Shown: positions 57,022-64,000 of the stretch, piece after piece
Position numbering within the stretch: position 1 is the first letter of the stretch
How the letters are laid out: each line of letters starts with the position of its first letter
Origin: [Actinomadura] parvosata subsp. kistnae
GTDB taxonomy: Bacteria; Actinomycetota; Actinomycetes; Streptosporangiales; Streptosporangiaceae
DNA: 64,000 nucleotides
Assembly: GCF_900323885.1 (NCBI RefSeq)
Contig: NZ_OOHJ01000022.1
Location: forward strand, 1,240,001 to 1,304,000
Direction: 5' to 3'
Notes under the pieces: model-generated
What the model was told of the DNA's origin: nothing
Database searches by the model: none
Seen by the model: the letters and a program-made list of their open reading frames with translations, nothing else
Made by a program: the position numbers and the translations under genes

Positions 57022-59487
57022 GTGGACACGACCAGGGTGTCGAGCACGGCCTTCGACGGCACTCCCCATGCACCGGCGCACGCGCGCAAGTTCGTCCGCC
57101 AGGTGCTCGGCGAATGGCGCCTCGGCCATCTCACCGAGGACGCAGTGCTGTTGACCAGCGAACTCGTCACGAACGCCGTGGTGCACGCGGGCACCGGCGT
57201 CGAGCTGACCTGCCGCCTGGACGTCGACGCCAGCCCGCCGAAACTCGAGATCGAGGTCGAGGACCACCATCCCACGCGCACCCTGCCGGCCGGCGAGCCC
57301 GCCCCGGCGGAGGACGGCACACTGGCCACCTCCGGCCGCGGGCTGGCGCTGGCCGGGATGCTGGCCGACGCCTGGGGCGTCACCTACACCAAGACGAGCA
57401 AGCGCGTGTGGATCCGCATTGAGCTCGGCGAGGGCTGCGACATGCAGGACCACGTGTCCTGCCCGCCCTGCCTCGTGCCCGGCCCCGTCGCGCCGCCCCT
57501 GGAGACCCTGCACCTCGGCGTGGTGATCTGCGACCTCGACGGGGTGGTCGAGTCGTGGAACCCCGAGGCGGAGGAGCTGCTCGGCTGGCCGCGCGAGCAG
57601 GTCGTCGGGCGCTCGCTCAAGGAGCTGGTGGCCTGGCGCGGCCACGGCCCGTACGCGCTGTCGCTGACCGACACGCTCGGCCTGGGCCGCTGGCGGGGCG
57701 AGGCCCGGATGCGGCACCGCGACGGCACGCTCGTCCCCGTCTACGTCTCCCAGCTCCGTGCCCGCGGGCACGCCGGCGAGCGCCGGGCGATCTGGATGAT
57801 CGTCGCCAGCGAGCACCGGTTCGTGCTGACGCCGCCGTCGGCGCCGCTGCGCAGGGAGGCGGGCCGGCGCATCAAGGACCTGCTCGACCGGGACATGCCG
57901 TTCACGGAGCTGCTGGCCACGATCGCCCAGATCGTCCAGGTGTCCAGCGGGGGCGACGCCGCGTACGTGCTGCTCGGCACCGAGGACGGCGACCGGTTCG
58001 GCGTGGCGGCGGGCGTCGGCGCCACGGCGGGGCTGGTGGGGGTGCTGGCCACCGGCGTGTTCGGCGCCGACAGGAAGTCGCCCACGATGATCGAGGACCT
58101 GCTGGCGAGCGACGTCGAGCTGGCCCAGCAGCTGCGGGCCAGGTCCCTGGCGTGCGCGCCGCTGCTCGTCGGCGGCGAGGTGGTCGGCTTCCTCGTGGTC
58201 ACCGACGGCCGGCCCTGCCGCTTCGACCAGGAGCTGACGGTCAGCCTGCAGCACATCGCCGACCAGGTGGCGGTGACCGTGCAGCGCGAGCGGCTGGCCG
58301 AGCAGGAGCGGGCGCACCGGGGGCGGCTGTCGTTCCTGGCCGAGGCGGGCGAGCTGCTCGCGGGCGTGCACGACGAGGAGCTGATCGCGGCGCTGACCGC
58401 GCAGCTCGTCGTGCCCAAGATCGCCACCTGGGCGGCCGTCTACCTCACCGACCTGGCCGGCATGACCAGGCTCGCCCACGTCTGGCACAGCGAGGAGCGG
58501 CACAACGCCGACCTGCGCAAGTCGCTGCCCTCCATCCCGCGCACGGCGCTGACCGAGGTGAGCTGGCCGGTCGGCCCGGAGAGCGTGCTGGCCTTCCCGC
58601 TGCTCACCCAGGGCAGGTCGCACGGCGCGCTGGTGATCGGCCGCGCCGAGCCGACGCTGCCGCTGGAGCTGGCCGACCTGCTGTCGGACCTGTGCCGGCT
58701 GGTGGCTCTCAACCTGCACACCGCCATGCTCTACACCCGCCAGGCCACCACCTCGCGGGTGCTGCAGCGCAGCCTGCTGCCCATGCGCGTGGCGCCCATG
58801 CCGGGCCTGGAGTCCGCCGTGGTCTACGAGCCGGCCGAGGAGGGCGCCGACGTCGGCGGCGACTTCTACGACCTGTTCACGGTGGCCGACCACTGGTGCT
58901 TCGCGCTGGGCGACGTGTGCGGCAGCGGCCCCGAGGCCGCCGCCGTCACGGGCCTGGCCCGCCACGCCGTACGCCTGCTCGCCAAGGAGCACTACACCGT
59001 GGCCGACATCTTCGACCGGCTCAACCACGCGCTGCTGGAGGAGGGCGAGGAAGGCAGGTTCCTCAGCCTGCTGTGCGGCGAGCTGACCCCGCTCCCGCAG
59101 GGCGGCGCGCTGTGCACGATCGCCTCGGCCGGCCACCCGCCGCCCCTGCTGCTGCGCCCCGACGGCGTGGTCAGGCCCGTGGCCACGCCGCAGCTGCTGC
59201 TCGGCATCGAGTCCGGCGCCCGCTTCTACGTGGAGTCGTTCGAGCTGGCGCCGGAGGAGGTGCTGCTGTGCGTCACCGACGGCGTGACCGAGCGGCGCAA
59301 CGGCGACCGGCTGCTCGACGACGGCGACGGGCTCGCGGAGCTGCTGTCCGGCTGCACGGGGCTGAGCGCCCACGCCGTGGCCGAACGGGTGCGGCACGCG
59401 GTCGACACCTTCGCCAAGGAACCGTCGCAGGACGACGTGGCCCTGCTGGTGATCAAGGCCAACGCCGCCCTGCGGAAGGTCAGATGA
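57022..59487 (+). CDS. osaC: OsaC-like PP2C phosphatase with RsbW-type ATPase, PAS and GAF domains
   Basis: An 821-residue multidomain regulator of stress sigma factors. The N-terminal 140 residues are an RsbW-like anti-sigma kinase fold (TSELVTNAVVHAG, SGRGLALAGMLADAWGV). A PAS domain follows (about 155-270, GVVESWNPEAEELLGWPREQ), then two GAF-like domains, then a PP2C/SpoIIE domain (about 590-815) with GADVGGDFYDLF, ALGDVCGSG, VTDGVTERRNGD and DDVALLVI. OsaC of S. coelicolor has this makeup and returns SigB activity to normal after osmotic stress. The start is GTG 57022. It ends in an eight-base overlap with the convergent galM gene. Confidence 0.9.
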   Translation: MDTTRVSSTAFDGTPHAPAHARKFVRQVLGEWRLGHLTEDAVLLTSELVTNAVVHAGTGVELTCRLDVDASPPKLEIEVEDHHPTRTLPAGEPAPAEDGTLATSGRGLALAGMLADAWGVTYTKTSKRVWIRIELGEGCDMQDHVSCPPCLVPGPVAPPLETLHLGVVICDLDGVVESWNPEAEELLGWPREQVVGRSLKELVAWRGHGPYALSLTDTLGLGRWRGEARMRHRDGTLVPVYVSQLRARGHAGERRAIWMIVASEHRFVLTPPSAPLRREAGRRIKDLLDRDMPFTELLATIAQIVQVSSGGDAAYVLLGTEDGDRFGVAAGVGATAGLVGVLATGVFGADRKSPTMIEDLLASDVELAQQLRARSLACAPLLVGGEVVGFLVVTDGRPCRFDQELTVSLQHIADQVAVTVQRERLAEQERAHRGRLSFLAEAGELLAGVHDEELIAALTAQLVVPKIATWAAVYLTDLAGMTRLAHVWHSEERHNADLRKSLPSIPRTALTEVSWPVGPESVLAFPLLTQGRSHGALVIGRAEPTLPLELADLLSDLCRLVALNLHTAMLYTRQATTSRVLQRSLLPMRVAPMPGLESAVVYEPAEEGADVGGDFYDLFTVADHWCFALGDVCGSGPEAAAVTGLARHAVRLLAKEHYTVADIFDRLNHALLEEGEEGRFLSLLCGELTPLPQGGALCTIASAGHPPPLLLRPDGVVRPVATPQLLLGIESGARFYVESFELAPEEVLLCVTDGVTERRNGDRLLDDGDGLAELLSGCTGLSAHAVAERVRHAVDTFAKEPSQDDVALLVIKANAALRKVR

Positions 59488-60415
59488 ACCGGTACGTGGT
59501 CGTGGAGGTGCGCCGCTCACCGGGGCGCAGCACCGTCGAGGGGAACTGCGGCTGGTTCGGCGAGTCGGGGTAGTGCTGCGTCTCCAGGCACAGCCCCGCG
59601 AACGGCCCGTACGGCGTCGCCTCCCCGTCGAGCATGCCGCCGGCGTAGAACTGCACGCCCGGCTCCGTGGTCGTGACCTCCATCGTCAGGCCGCCGGCCG
59701 TCACCTTGACCGCGCCGCCGTCCAGCACGAAGCAGTGGTCGTAGGCGCCGTCGTAGCGCTCGCCCACCGCGTGCGGCTCGGTGAAGTCGAACGGCGTGCC
59801 CTTGACCGGCGCCGCCTCACCCGTGGGGATCTTGTCGTCGTCCACCGGCAGGTAGTGCTCGGCGTCCATCTGGACGACGTGGTCGAGCACGTCGCCGCCG
59901 CCCTTGAGGTTGAAGTAGGAGTGGTTGGTCAGGTTGACCACCGTCGGCGCGTCGCTCTCCATGGCGTAGTCGATGCGCAGGGCGTCGTCGGCCAGCGTGT
60001 ACGTCACCGAGGCCGTCAGCGTGCCGGGGAAGCCCTGGTCGCCGTCGGGGCTGGTGAGCGTCAGCGTCACCGACGAGTCGCCGCGCTCGGCGATCGTCCA
60101 AACCTTGCTGTCGAAGCCCTCCGTGCCGCCGTGCAGGCAGTTGGGGCCGTTGTTGGCCGGCAGGGTGAACTCGACCCCGTCGAGGGTGAAGCGGGCGTTC
60201 GCGATGCGGTTGCCGTACCTGCCGACGACGGCGCCGAAGTAGCGGCTGCGGGTGCGGTAGTCGTCGAGCGTGTCCAGCCCGAGCACGACGTTGACCCCGG
60301 ACACCTCCAGCGTGCGGATGACGGCGCCGTAGGTGAGCACCTCGGCGCGCAGCCGTCCTGACGACAGCTCCACGCTCTCGACCTGCTGGCCCGATGGCAG
60401 CGTTCCGAAGATCAT
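59480..60415 (-). CDS. galM: aldose 1-epimerase
   Basis: A 311-residue mutarotase interconverting alpha and beta anomers of galactose or related sugars. Active-site segments are present: NCLHGGTEGFDSK and TNHSYFNLKG (catalytic histidines) and LCLETQHYPDSPN (the catalytic Glu). ATG 60415 overlaps the LacI-family gene by ATGA, so regulator and enzyme are one operon. No signal peptide is seen. The sugar may be that of the neighbouring importer. Confidence 0.93.
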   Translation of the reverse strand: MIFGTLPSGQQVESVELSSGRLRAEVLTYGAVIRTLEVSGVNVVLGLDTLDDYRTRSRYFGAVVGRYGNRIANARFTLDGVEFTLPANNGPNCLHGGTEGFDSKVWTIAERGDSSVTLTLTSPDGDQGFPGTLTASVTYTLADDALRIDYAMESDAPTVVNLTNHSYFNLKGGGDVLDHVVQMDAEHYLPVDDDKIPTGEAAPVKGTPFDFTEPHAVGERYDGAYDHCFVLDGGAVKVTAGGLTMEVTTTEPGVQFYAGGMLDGEATPYGPFAGLCLETQHYPDSPNQPQFPSTVLRPGERRTSTTTYRFI

Positions 60416-61374
60416 GTTTGGGCCCTTCCCGTGGACTCGCGGACAATGAGGGCGGTGTCGAGGGTCACGGTCGCGCCCTCGCCTCCCGACTGCAGCAGCA
60501 GATCGACGGCCATCCTGCCAGCTTGCACGGCCGGCATGGCAACCGTGGTCAGCTTGGGCCGGTTGAGCCGGCCCGGCAGGATGTCGTCGAACCCGATCAC
60601 ACTTATCTGGTCCGGTACCCCGATCTCCATCGCCGCCAGCCCCTCGATGAGGCCGAGCGCGACGAGATCGTTGTAGGCGAGCACCGCCGTGGCGCCGCAC
60701 GCGGCCACCTCGGGCGCCACGGCCAGGCCGCCGGCCTCCGTCGGCTGGTTGGGGCCGAAGAAGACCAGGTCGAGGCCGGCCGCCTCGGCGGCCACGCCCT
60801 GCATCTCGTTGCTCGTCCACGAGCCGATCGGCCCCGACACGAGCGCGATGCGGCGATGGCCGAGCCCGGCCAGGTGGTCGAGGGCGAGCCTGGCGCCCTG
60901 GGCGACGTTCATGAGCACGGCCGGCATGCCCTTGATGCGCCGGTTGACCACCACGAACGGCACGTCCTCCGCCAGGCGCTCGATCATCTTGTTCGACAGG
61001 CGCGGGCTGCACAGCAGGACGCCGTCCACCTGCTTGGTGAGCGTCCTGATCAGCTCCTCCTCCACCCGCGGGTCCTCGTCGGTGTCGGCCACGAACACGT
61101 GGTAGTCCCGGCCCCTGGCCTGCGACTGCGCGGCCTTGATCAAGGGCGGGAAGAACGGGTTGGAGATGTCGGCCACGATCAGGCCCATGTTGAACGTGCG
61201 CCCGGTCGTCAGTGCCCTGGCCGCGCGGTTGGGCCGGTAGCCGAGGTCGTCGGCGGCGGCCAGCACCCGGCTCCTGGTGGCAGGATTGACCAGGTGCGGC
61301 GCGGAGAAGGTACGGGACACGGTCGACACGTGGACGCCGCAGGCGCGCGCCACGTCCTTGATCGTCGCCGCCAT
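60412..61374 (-). CDS. LacI family transcriptional regulator
   Basis: A 320-residue repressor with an N-terminal LacI HTH and hinge (TIKDVARACGVHVSTVSRTF, RPNRAARALTTGRT) and a periplasmic-binding-protein-like sugar domain (NMGLIVADISNPFFPPLI, ISVIGFDDILPGRL). ATG 61374 has GGGAGG spaced correctly. Two LacI-type palindromes lie just upstream and presumably mediate autoregulation. It is the first gene of the galM operon and may also control the nearby dehydrogenase and sugar importer genes. Confidence 0.93.
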   Translation of the reverse strand: MAATIKDVARACGVHVSTVSRTFSAPHLVNPATRSRVLAAADDLGYRPNRAARALTTGRTFNMGLIVADISNPFFPPLIKAAQSQARGRDYHVFVADTDEDPRVEEELIRTLTKQVDGVLLCSPRLSNKMIERLAEDVPFVVVNRRIKGMPAVLMNVAQGARLALDHLAGLGHRRIALVSGPIGSWTSNEMQGVAAEAAGLDLVFFGPNQPTEAGGLAVAPEVAACGATAVLAYNDLVALGLIEGLAAMEIGVPDQISVIGFDDILPGRLNRPKLTTVAMPAVQAGRMAVDLLLQSGGEGATVTLDTALIVRESTGRAQT

Positions 61375-61387
61375 GGCCACCTCCCTT

Positions 61388-61399
61388 GCAAACGGTTGC
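61388..61399. promoter_or_regulatory. LacI-type operator, proximal
   Basis: GCAAACGGTTGC is a near-perfect palindrome (one mismatch pair) of the LacI/GalR shape, 14 bp upstream of the regulator's start codon and next to its ribosome site. Confidence 0.7.
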
Positions 61400-61443
61400 C
61401 AGACTAAACCTTGACCTTTGGGGGTGGTGTCGTCAAGGTTCTT

Positions 61444-61455
61444 GCAACCGGTTGC
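61444..61455. promoter_or_regulatory. LacI-type operator, distal
   Basis: GCAACCGGTTGC is a perfect 12-bp palindrome with its centre 56 bp from the proximal site. Two spaced sites would allow cooperative or looped repression of the LacI-galM operon. Confidence 0.75.
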
Positions 61456-61494
61456 TACGCCGTGCCGCCGTTTCCGCAGCGTACGGGCGTCCTC

Positions 61495-61579
61495 GGGGCG
61501 GCCCTCAGCTCGGGGCGGCCCTCAGCTTGGAGCGGCCCTCAGCTTGGAGCGGCCCTCAGCTTGGGACGGGCCTCAGCTC
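61495..61579 (-). repeat. five-copy 17-bp repeat at the 3' end of the dehydrogenase gene
   Basis: Five 17-bp units (consensus GGAGCGGCCCTCAGCTT) run from 61495 to 61579 and abut the TGA (61578-61580 on the minus strand) of the neighbouring gene. Units 3 and 4 are identical; units 1 and 5 are the most diverged. Confidence 0.92.
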
Positions 61580-62372
61580 ACCATTTCCCGCCCAGTTCGT
61601 TGAGCGTGAAGACGCCGCCCGCGCGGTCGTGCAGCGGCTCCGACAGGTCCGGCTCGCCCTGCTCGGCGATGAGCGCGGCGGCGAACGGCTCGGAGGAGTC
61701 GCGCGAGACGTACCCGATGGCCTTGGCCTCCTCCAGCGACCACCACCGGCGCGGGCTGTCCGACACGCCCCACACGACGTGGTAGCCGGTGGCGCTCAGC
61801 CCGGCTTCCACCAGGCTGGTCAGGTCGTCGGCGGAGATCCAGGTGGCCAGCCCGCGCGTGTCGGCCGGCCCTTCGTTGCAGGTGCCGAGCCTGATCACGG
61901 TGATGTTCATGCCGAACCGGTCGTGGTAGAGGCTGCCGAGCGCCTCCATGACGACCTTGCTGACGCCGTAGAAGGTGTCGGGGCGGGGGAAGGCGTAGTC
62001 GGGCAGGTCGGAGCCGTCCTCGGGGCGGGTGTGGAAGCCGGCCGCGTGGTGGCTGCCCATGAGCACGAGGTGCCGGACGCCTTCCTTGCGCGCGGCCTCC
62101 AGCAACACCTGGGTGCCGTTGATGTTGGCGTGCACGATGTCGTCCCAGGGATGCTCGCGGCTCTGGCCGCCCAGGTGCAGCACCGCGTCCACGCCCTTCA
62201 TCGCCTCGGCCATGGCGCCGGCGTCGGCCAGGTCGGCCGTCACCCACTCCTCGCCAGGCCCAGGCTCGACCGGGTGGATGTCGGAAAGCCGCAGCGTACG
62301 GCCCTCCTGGGCGAGACGCGGGCGCAGCAGCGTCCCGACTTTTCCGGAGGCCCCTGTCATGAGAATGCGCAT
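61578..62372 (-). CDS. NAD-dependent epimerase/dehydratase, uronate-dehydrogenase-like
   Basis: An extended short-chain dehydrogenase of 264 residues. The Rossmann motif is TGASGKVG (Gly7, Gly10, Gly13), and the catalytic Tyr-x3-Lys is Tyr135/Lys139 in FYGVSKVVME with Ser107 upstream (LMGSHHAAG). The pattern GLATWISADDL and the short length resemble bacterial uronate dehydrogenases, which oxidise glucuronate or galacturonate to the aldarate lactone; an epimerase role is less likely. GGAGG lies unusually close to ATG 62372. It is divergent from the sugar importer at 62509. Confidence 0.82.
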   Translation of the reverse strand: MRILMTGASGKVGTLLRPRLAQEGRTLRLSDIHPVEPGPGEEWVTADLADAGAMAEAMKGVDAVLHLGGQSREHPWDDIVHANINGTQVLLEAARKEGVRHLVLMGSHHAAGFHTRPEDGSDLPDYAFPRPDTFYGVSKVVMEALGSLYHDRFGMNITVIRLGTCNEGPADTRGLATWISADDLTSLVEAGLSATGYHVVWGVSDSPRRWWSLEEAKAIGYVSRDSSEPFAAALIAEQGEPDLSEPLHDRAGGVFTLNELGGKW

Positions 62373-62508
62373 GCCTCCATGGTGTACACGAATCTGGGCG
62401 ACTTTCACATACTTGAATATTGACCGTGAGCCACGCCACTGGTTACGTTCGCAGGCACACATCCAAGTCTTCGACTCACGTCCATGTATGTGAACAGGAG
62501 GCGGTCTG

Positions 62509-63819
62509 ATGTCACGTCGTCTGCTGGGAGTCGCGATCACCGCGACTCTGGCCGTTGGACTGACAGGCTGCGGTTCCGGTGGATCATCAGGTTCGGACAA
62601 CACTCTGGAGATCTGGATCAGGCAGGCGCCCGATTCGGACTCCGCCAAGACCGCCAAGAAGCTCGCTGACGCCTTTACCAAGGCCAGCGGCGTGAAAACG
62701 AAAGTCGTGGCCCTTTTCGACGACTTCGAGACCAAACTCAACCAGCAGGCGGCGCAGAAACAACTGCCCGACATCGTCATCAACGACACCGCCCAGCTCG
62801 GCAACATGCACACCCAGGGCTGGCTGCAGGAAGTCGACAAGGCTTCGCTGAAGGGCGGCGACCAGCTCGCCGAGACCGCGTGGAAGGCCGCCGCGGGCGG
62901 CGACGGCAAGTACTATGCCGCCCCGTTCTCCGCCCAGGCGTTCGCGCTGATCGTACGCAAGGACTGGCGCGAGAAGGTCAAGATGGAGCCCCCGACCACC
63001 TGGGAGGACCTGCAGAAACTGGCCGTCGCGTTCACCGAGCAGGACCCCGACGGCAACGGGAAGAAGGACACCGCCGGCTTCGTCGCCCCCGCCGGCACCA
63101 AGCGCGGCTACGCCTCCTGGTACGCCTCCTCGCTCATCTACGCCAACGGCGGCGACTTCATCAAGGCCACCGGCAACGGCAAGTACGCCGCCACCGTCAA
63201 CGACCCCAAGACCGTCGAGGCCGTGCAGTACCTCCAGGACCAGTTCTGCAAGACCAAGACCGTCAACCCCGGCGCCGTCAGCAACGACACCACCGTCACG
63301 CACGAGGTGTTCGAGAAGGGGCAGGGCGGCATCTACCTGGTCGGCCCGTACGTGCTGGCCCGCTTCGTCAAGAGCATCGGCACCGACAAGATCGAGGTGC
63401 TGCCCGTGCCGAAGGGCCCGTCCGGCGGCCCCGGCACCCTCGGCGAGGGCGAGAACGTCTACCTCATGGCCGGCTCCCAGAACAAGGACGCCCAGAAGAA
63501 GTTCGCCGAGTTCGCCATCTCGCCCGAGGGCCAGAAGATCGGCATGAACAAGGACGCCAACGGCGCCATCGTCCGTCTGCCCGTGAACACCACGGTCGAC
63601 ATGTCGGCCGAGCGGCAGGACCCGCGCTGGAAGGTGTTCCAGGAGTCGTACGCGCACGCCGTCTACGCCCCGCCCGTGCCCAACTGGGCGCCGATCCGCC
63701 AGACCTCCGCCGACACGATCAACGCGGTCTGGGCCGACTGCACCGCCGACGTCAAGACGGCGATGGATGAGCTCAACACCAAGCTCACCCAGGAACTGCA
63801 GAGCCAGAAAGCGTCATGA
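62509..63819 (+). CDS. sugar ABC transporter substrate-binding lipoprotein
   Basis: A family-1 solute-binding lipoprotein of 436 residues. ATG 62509 has AGGAGG upstream. The signal peptide ends in lipobox LTGC (Cys21), followed by a Gly/Ser tether. Core segments are LEIWIRQAPDSDSAKTAKKL, LPDIVINDTAQLGNMHTQGW and YYAAPFSAQAFALIVRKDWR. The neighbouring galM, LacI and uronate-dehydrogenase-like genes suggest an oligosaccharide containing galactose or uronic acid, which is inference. The permease gene overlaps its stop by four bases. Confidence 0.92.
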   Translation: MSRRLLGVAITATLAVGLTGCGSGGSSGSDNTLEIWIRQAPDSDSAKTAKKLADAFTKASGVKTKVVALFDDFETKLNQQAAQKQLPDIVINDTAQLGNMHTQGWLQEVDKASLKGGDQLAETAWKAAAGGDGKYYAAPFSAQAFALIVRKDWREKVKMEPPTTWEDLQKLAVAFTEQDPDGNGKKDTAGFVAPAGTKRGYASWYASSLIYANGGDFIKATGNGKYAATVNDPKTVEAVQYLQDQFCKTKTVNPGAVSNDTTVTHEVFEKGQGGIYLVGPYVLARFVKSIGTDKIEVLPVPKGPSGGPGTLGEGENVYLMAGSQNKDAQKKFAEFAISPEGQKIGMNKDANGAIVRLPVNTTVDMSAERQDPRWKVFQESYAHAVYAPPVPNWAPIRQTSADTINAVWADCTADVKTAMDELNTKLTQELQSQKAS

Positions 63820-64000
63820 CCTCCACCCTCGCCCCGGCGCCCCGCCGGACGGCGACCCCTGGCCACCCACCGCGCTCGGTGCGGTGGCGGGGGCCGCTGA
63901 TCGCCTGGCTGTTCCTGGCGCCCGCGCTGCTGCTCTTCCTGTACTTCAAGTTCATCCCCATGTTCGTGGGGCTGTGGAAGAGCCTGTTCAAGGTCCAGAC
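63816..64000 (+). CDS. sugar ABC transporter permease, 5' part
   Basis: The first 61 codons of a carbohydrate ABC permease, cut by the window edge. ATG 63816 overlaps the binding-protein stop (ATGA). After a Pro/Arg-rich N-terminus comes the usual first helix LIAWLFLAPALLLFLYF and the start of the periplasmic loop (FVGLWKSLFK). It should be the MalF-type subunit of the importer. Confidence 0.9.
   Translation, partial: MTSTLAPAPRRTATPGHPPRSVRWRGPLIAWLFLAPALLLFLYFKFIPMFVGLWKSLFKVQ

Overview
The window is chromosomal DNA from a very GC-rich actinomycete. The gene order and protein styles (recA-recX, DUF3046, ClgR, PgsA, RimO, FtsK, OsaABC-type osmostress genes, sugar importers without their own ATPase, long Ala/Gly/Pro-rich tails) point to the Streptosporangiales, for example a Nonomuraea-like organism. 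That genus-level guess is inference from style, not from a marker gene. No rRNA, tRNA, transposase, integrase, phage gene or CRISPR array was recognised.

The window has a conserved frame split by an accessory block. Left conserved part (1-18.6 kb): glutamate-type binding lipoprotein, S9 peptidase, RNase Y (rny), a membrane NB-ARC/TPR ATPase, recX and recA (minus strand, with recognisable RecA-NDp and LexA sites), DUF3046, a VOC protein and the large helicase lhr. Right conserved part (44.9-59.5 kb): nei2, clgR, cinA, pgsA, rimO, a RodZ-like gene, ftsK, then osaB, the multi-HAMP hybrid kinase osaA and the divergent osaC. In mycobacteria lhr and nei2 are neighbours; here they share a strand but lie about 26 kb apart.

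The block between them (18.8-44.9 kb) is metabolic and regulatory: a TetR-ABC exporter unit; a GntR-controlled dipeptide importer (dppABCDF) running into a cytosolic-type gamma-glutamyltransferase and a TauE/SafE exporter; a convergent glutamate-cysteine-ligase-like enzyme; a VanX-type D-Ala-D-Ala dipeptidase; a sugar importer with a NagZ-type hexosaminidase between two ROK paralogues; an Rrf2 regulator without cysteines; an AfsR-like ATPase without a DNA-binding domain; and a membrane PP2C phosphatase. The likely themes are gamma-glutamyl/thiol salvage and cell-wall sugar and peptide salvage. The right edge (59.5-64 kb) holds galM with a LacI regulator and a uronate-dehydrogenase-like enzyme divergent from a second sugar importer.

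Two window-wide patterns stand out. First, short tandem repeats (units of 14-40 bp) sit at the 3' ends of at least eight genes, and in four cases the repeat unit contains or abuts the gene's own stop codon. Second, lhr and osaA are each broken by single-base losses in G runs of the coding strand (three and two sites), which looks more like homopolymer sequencing error than gene decay.
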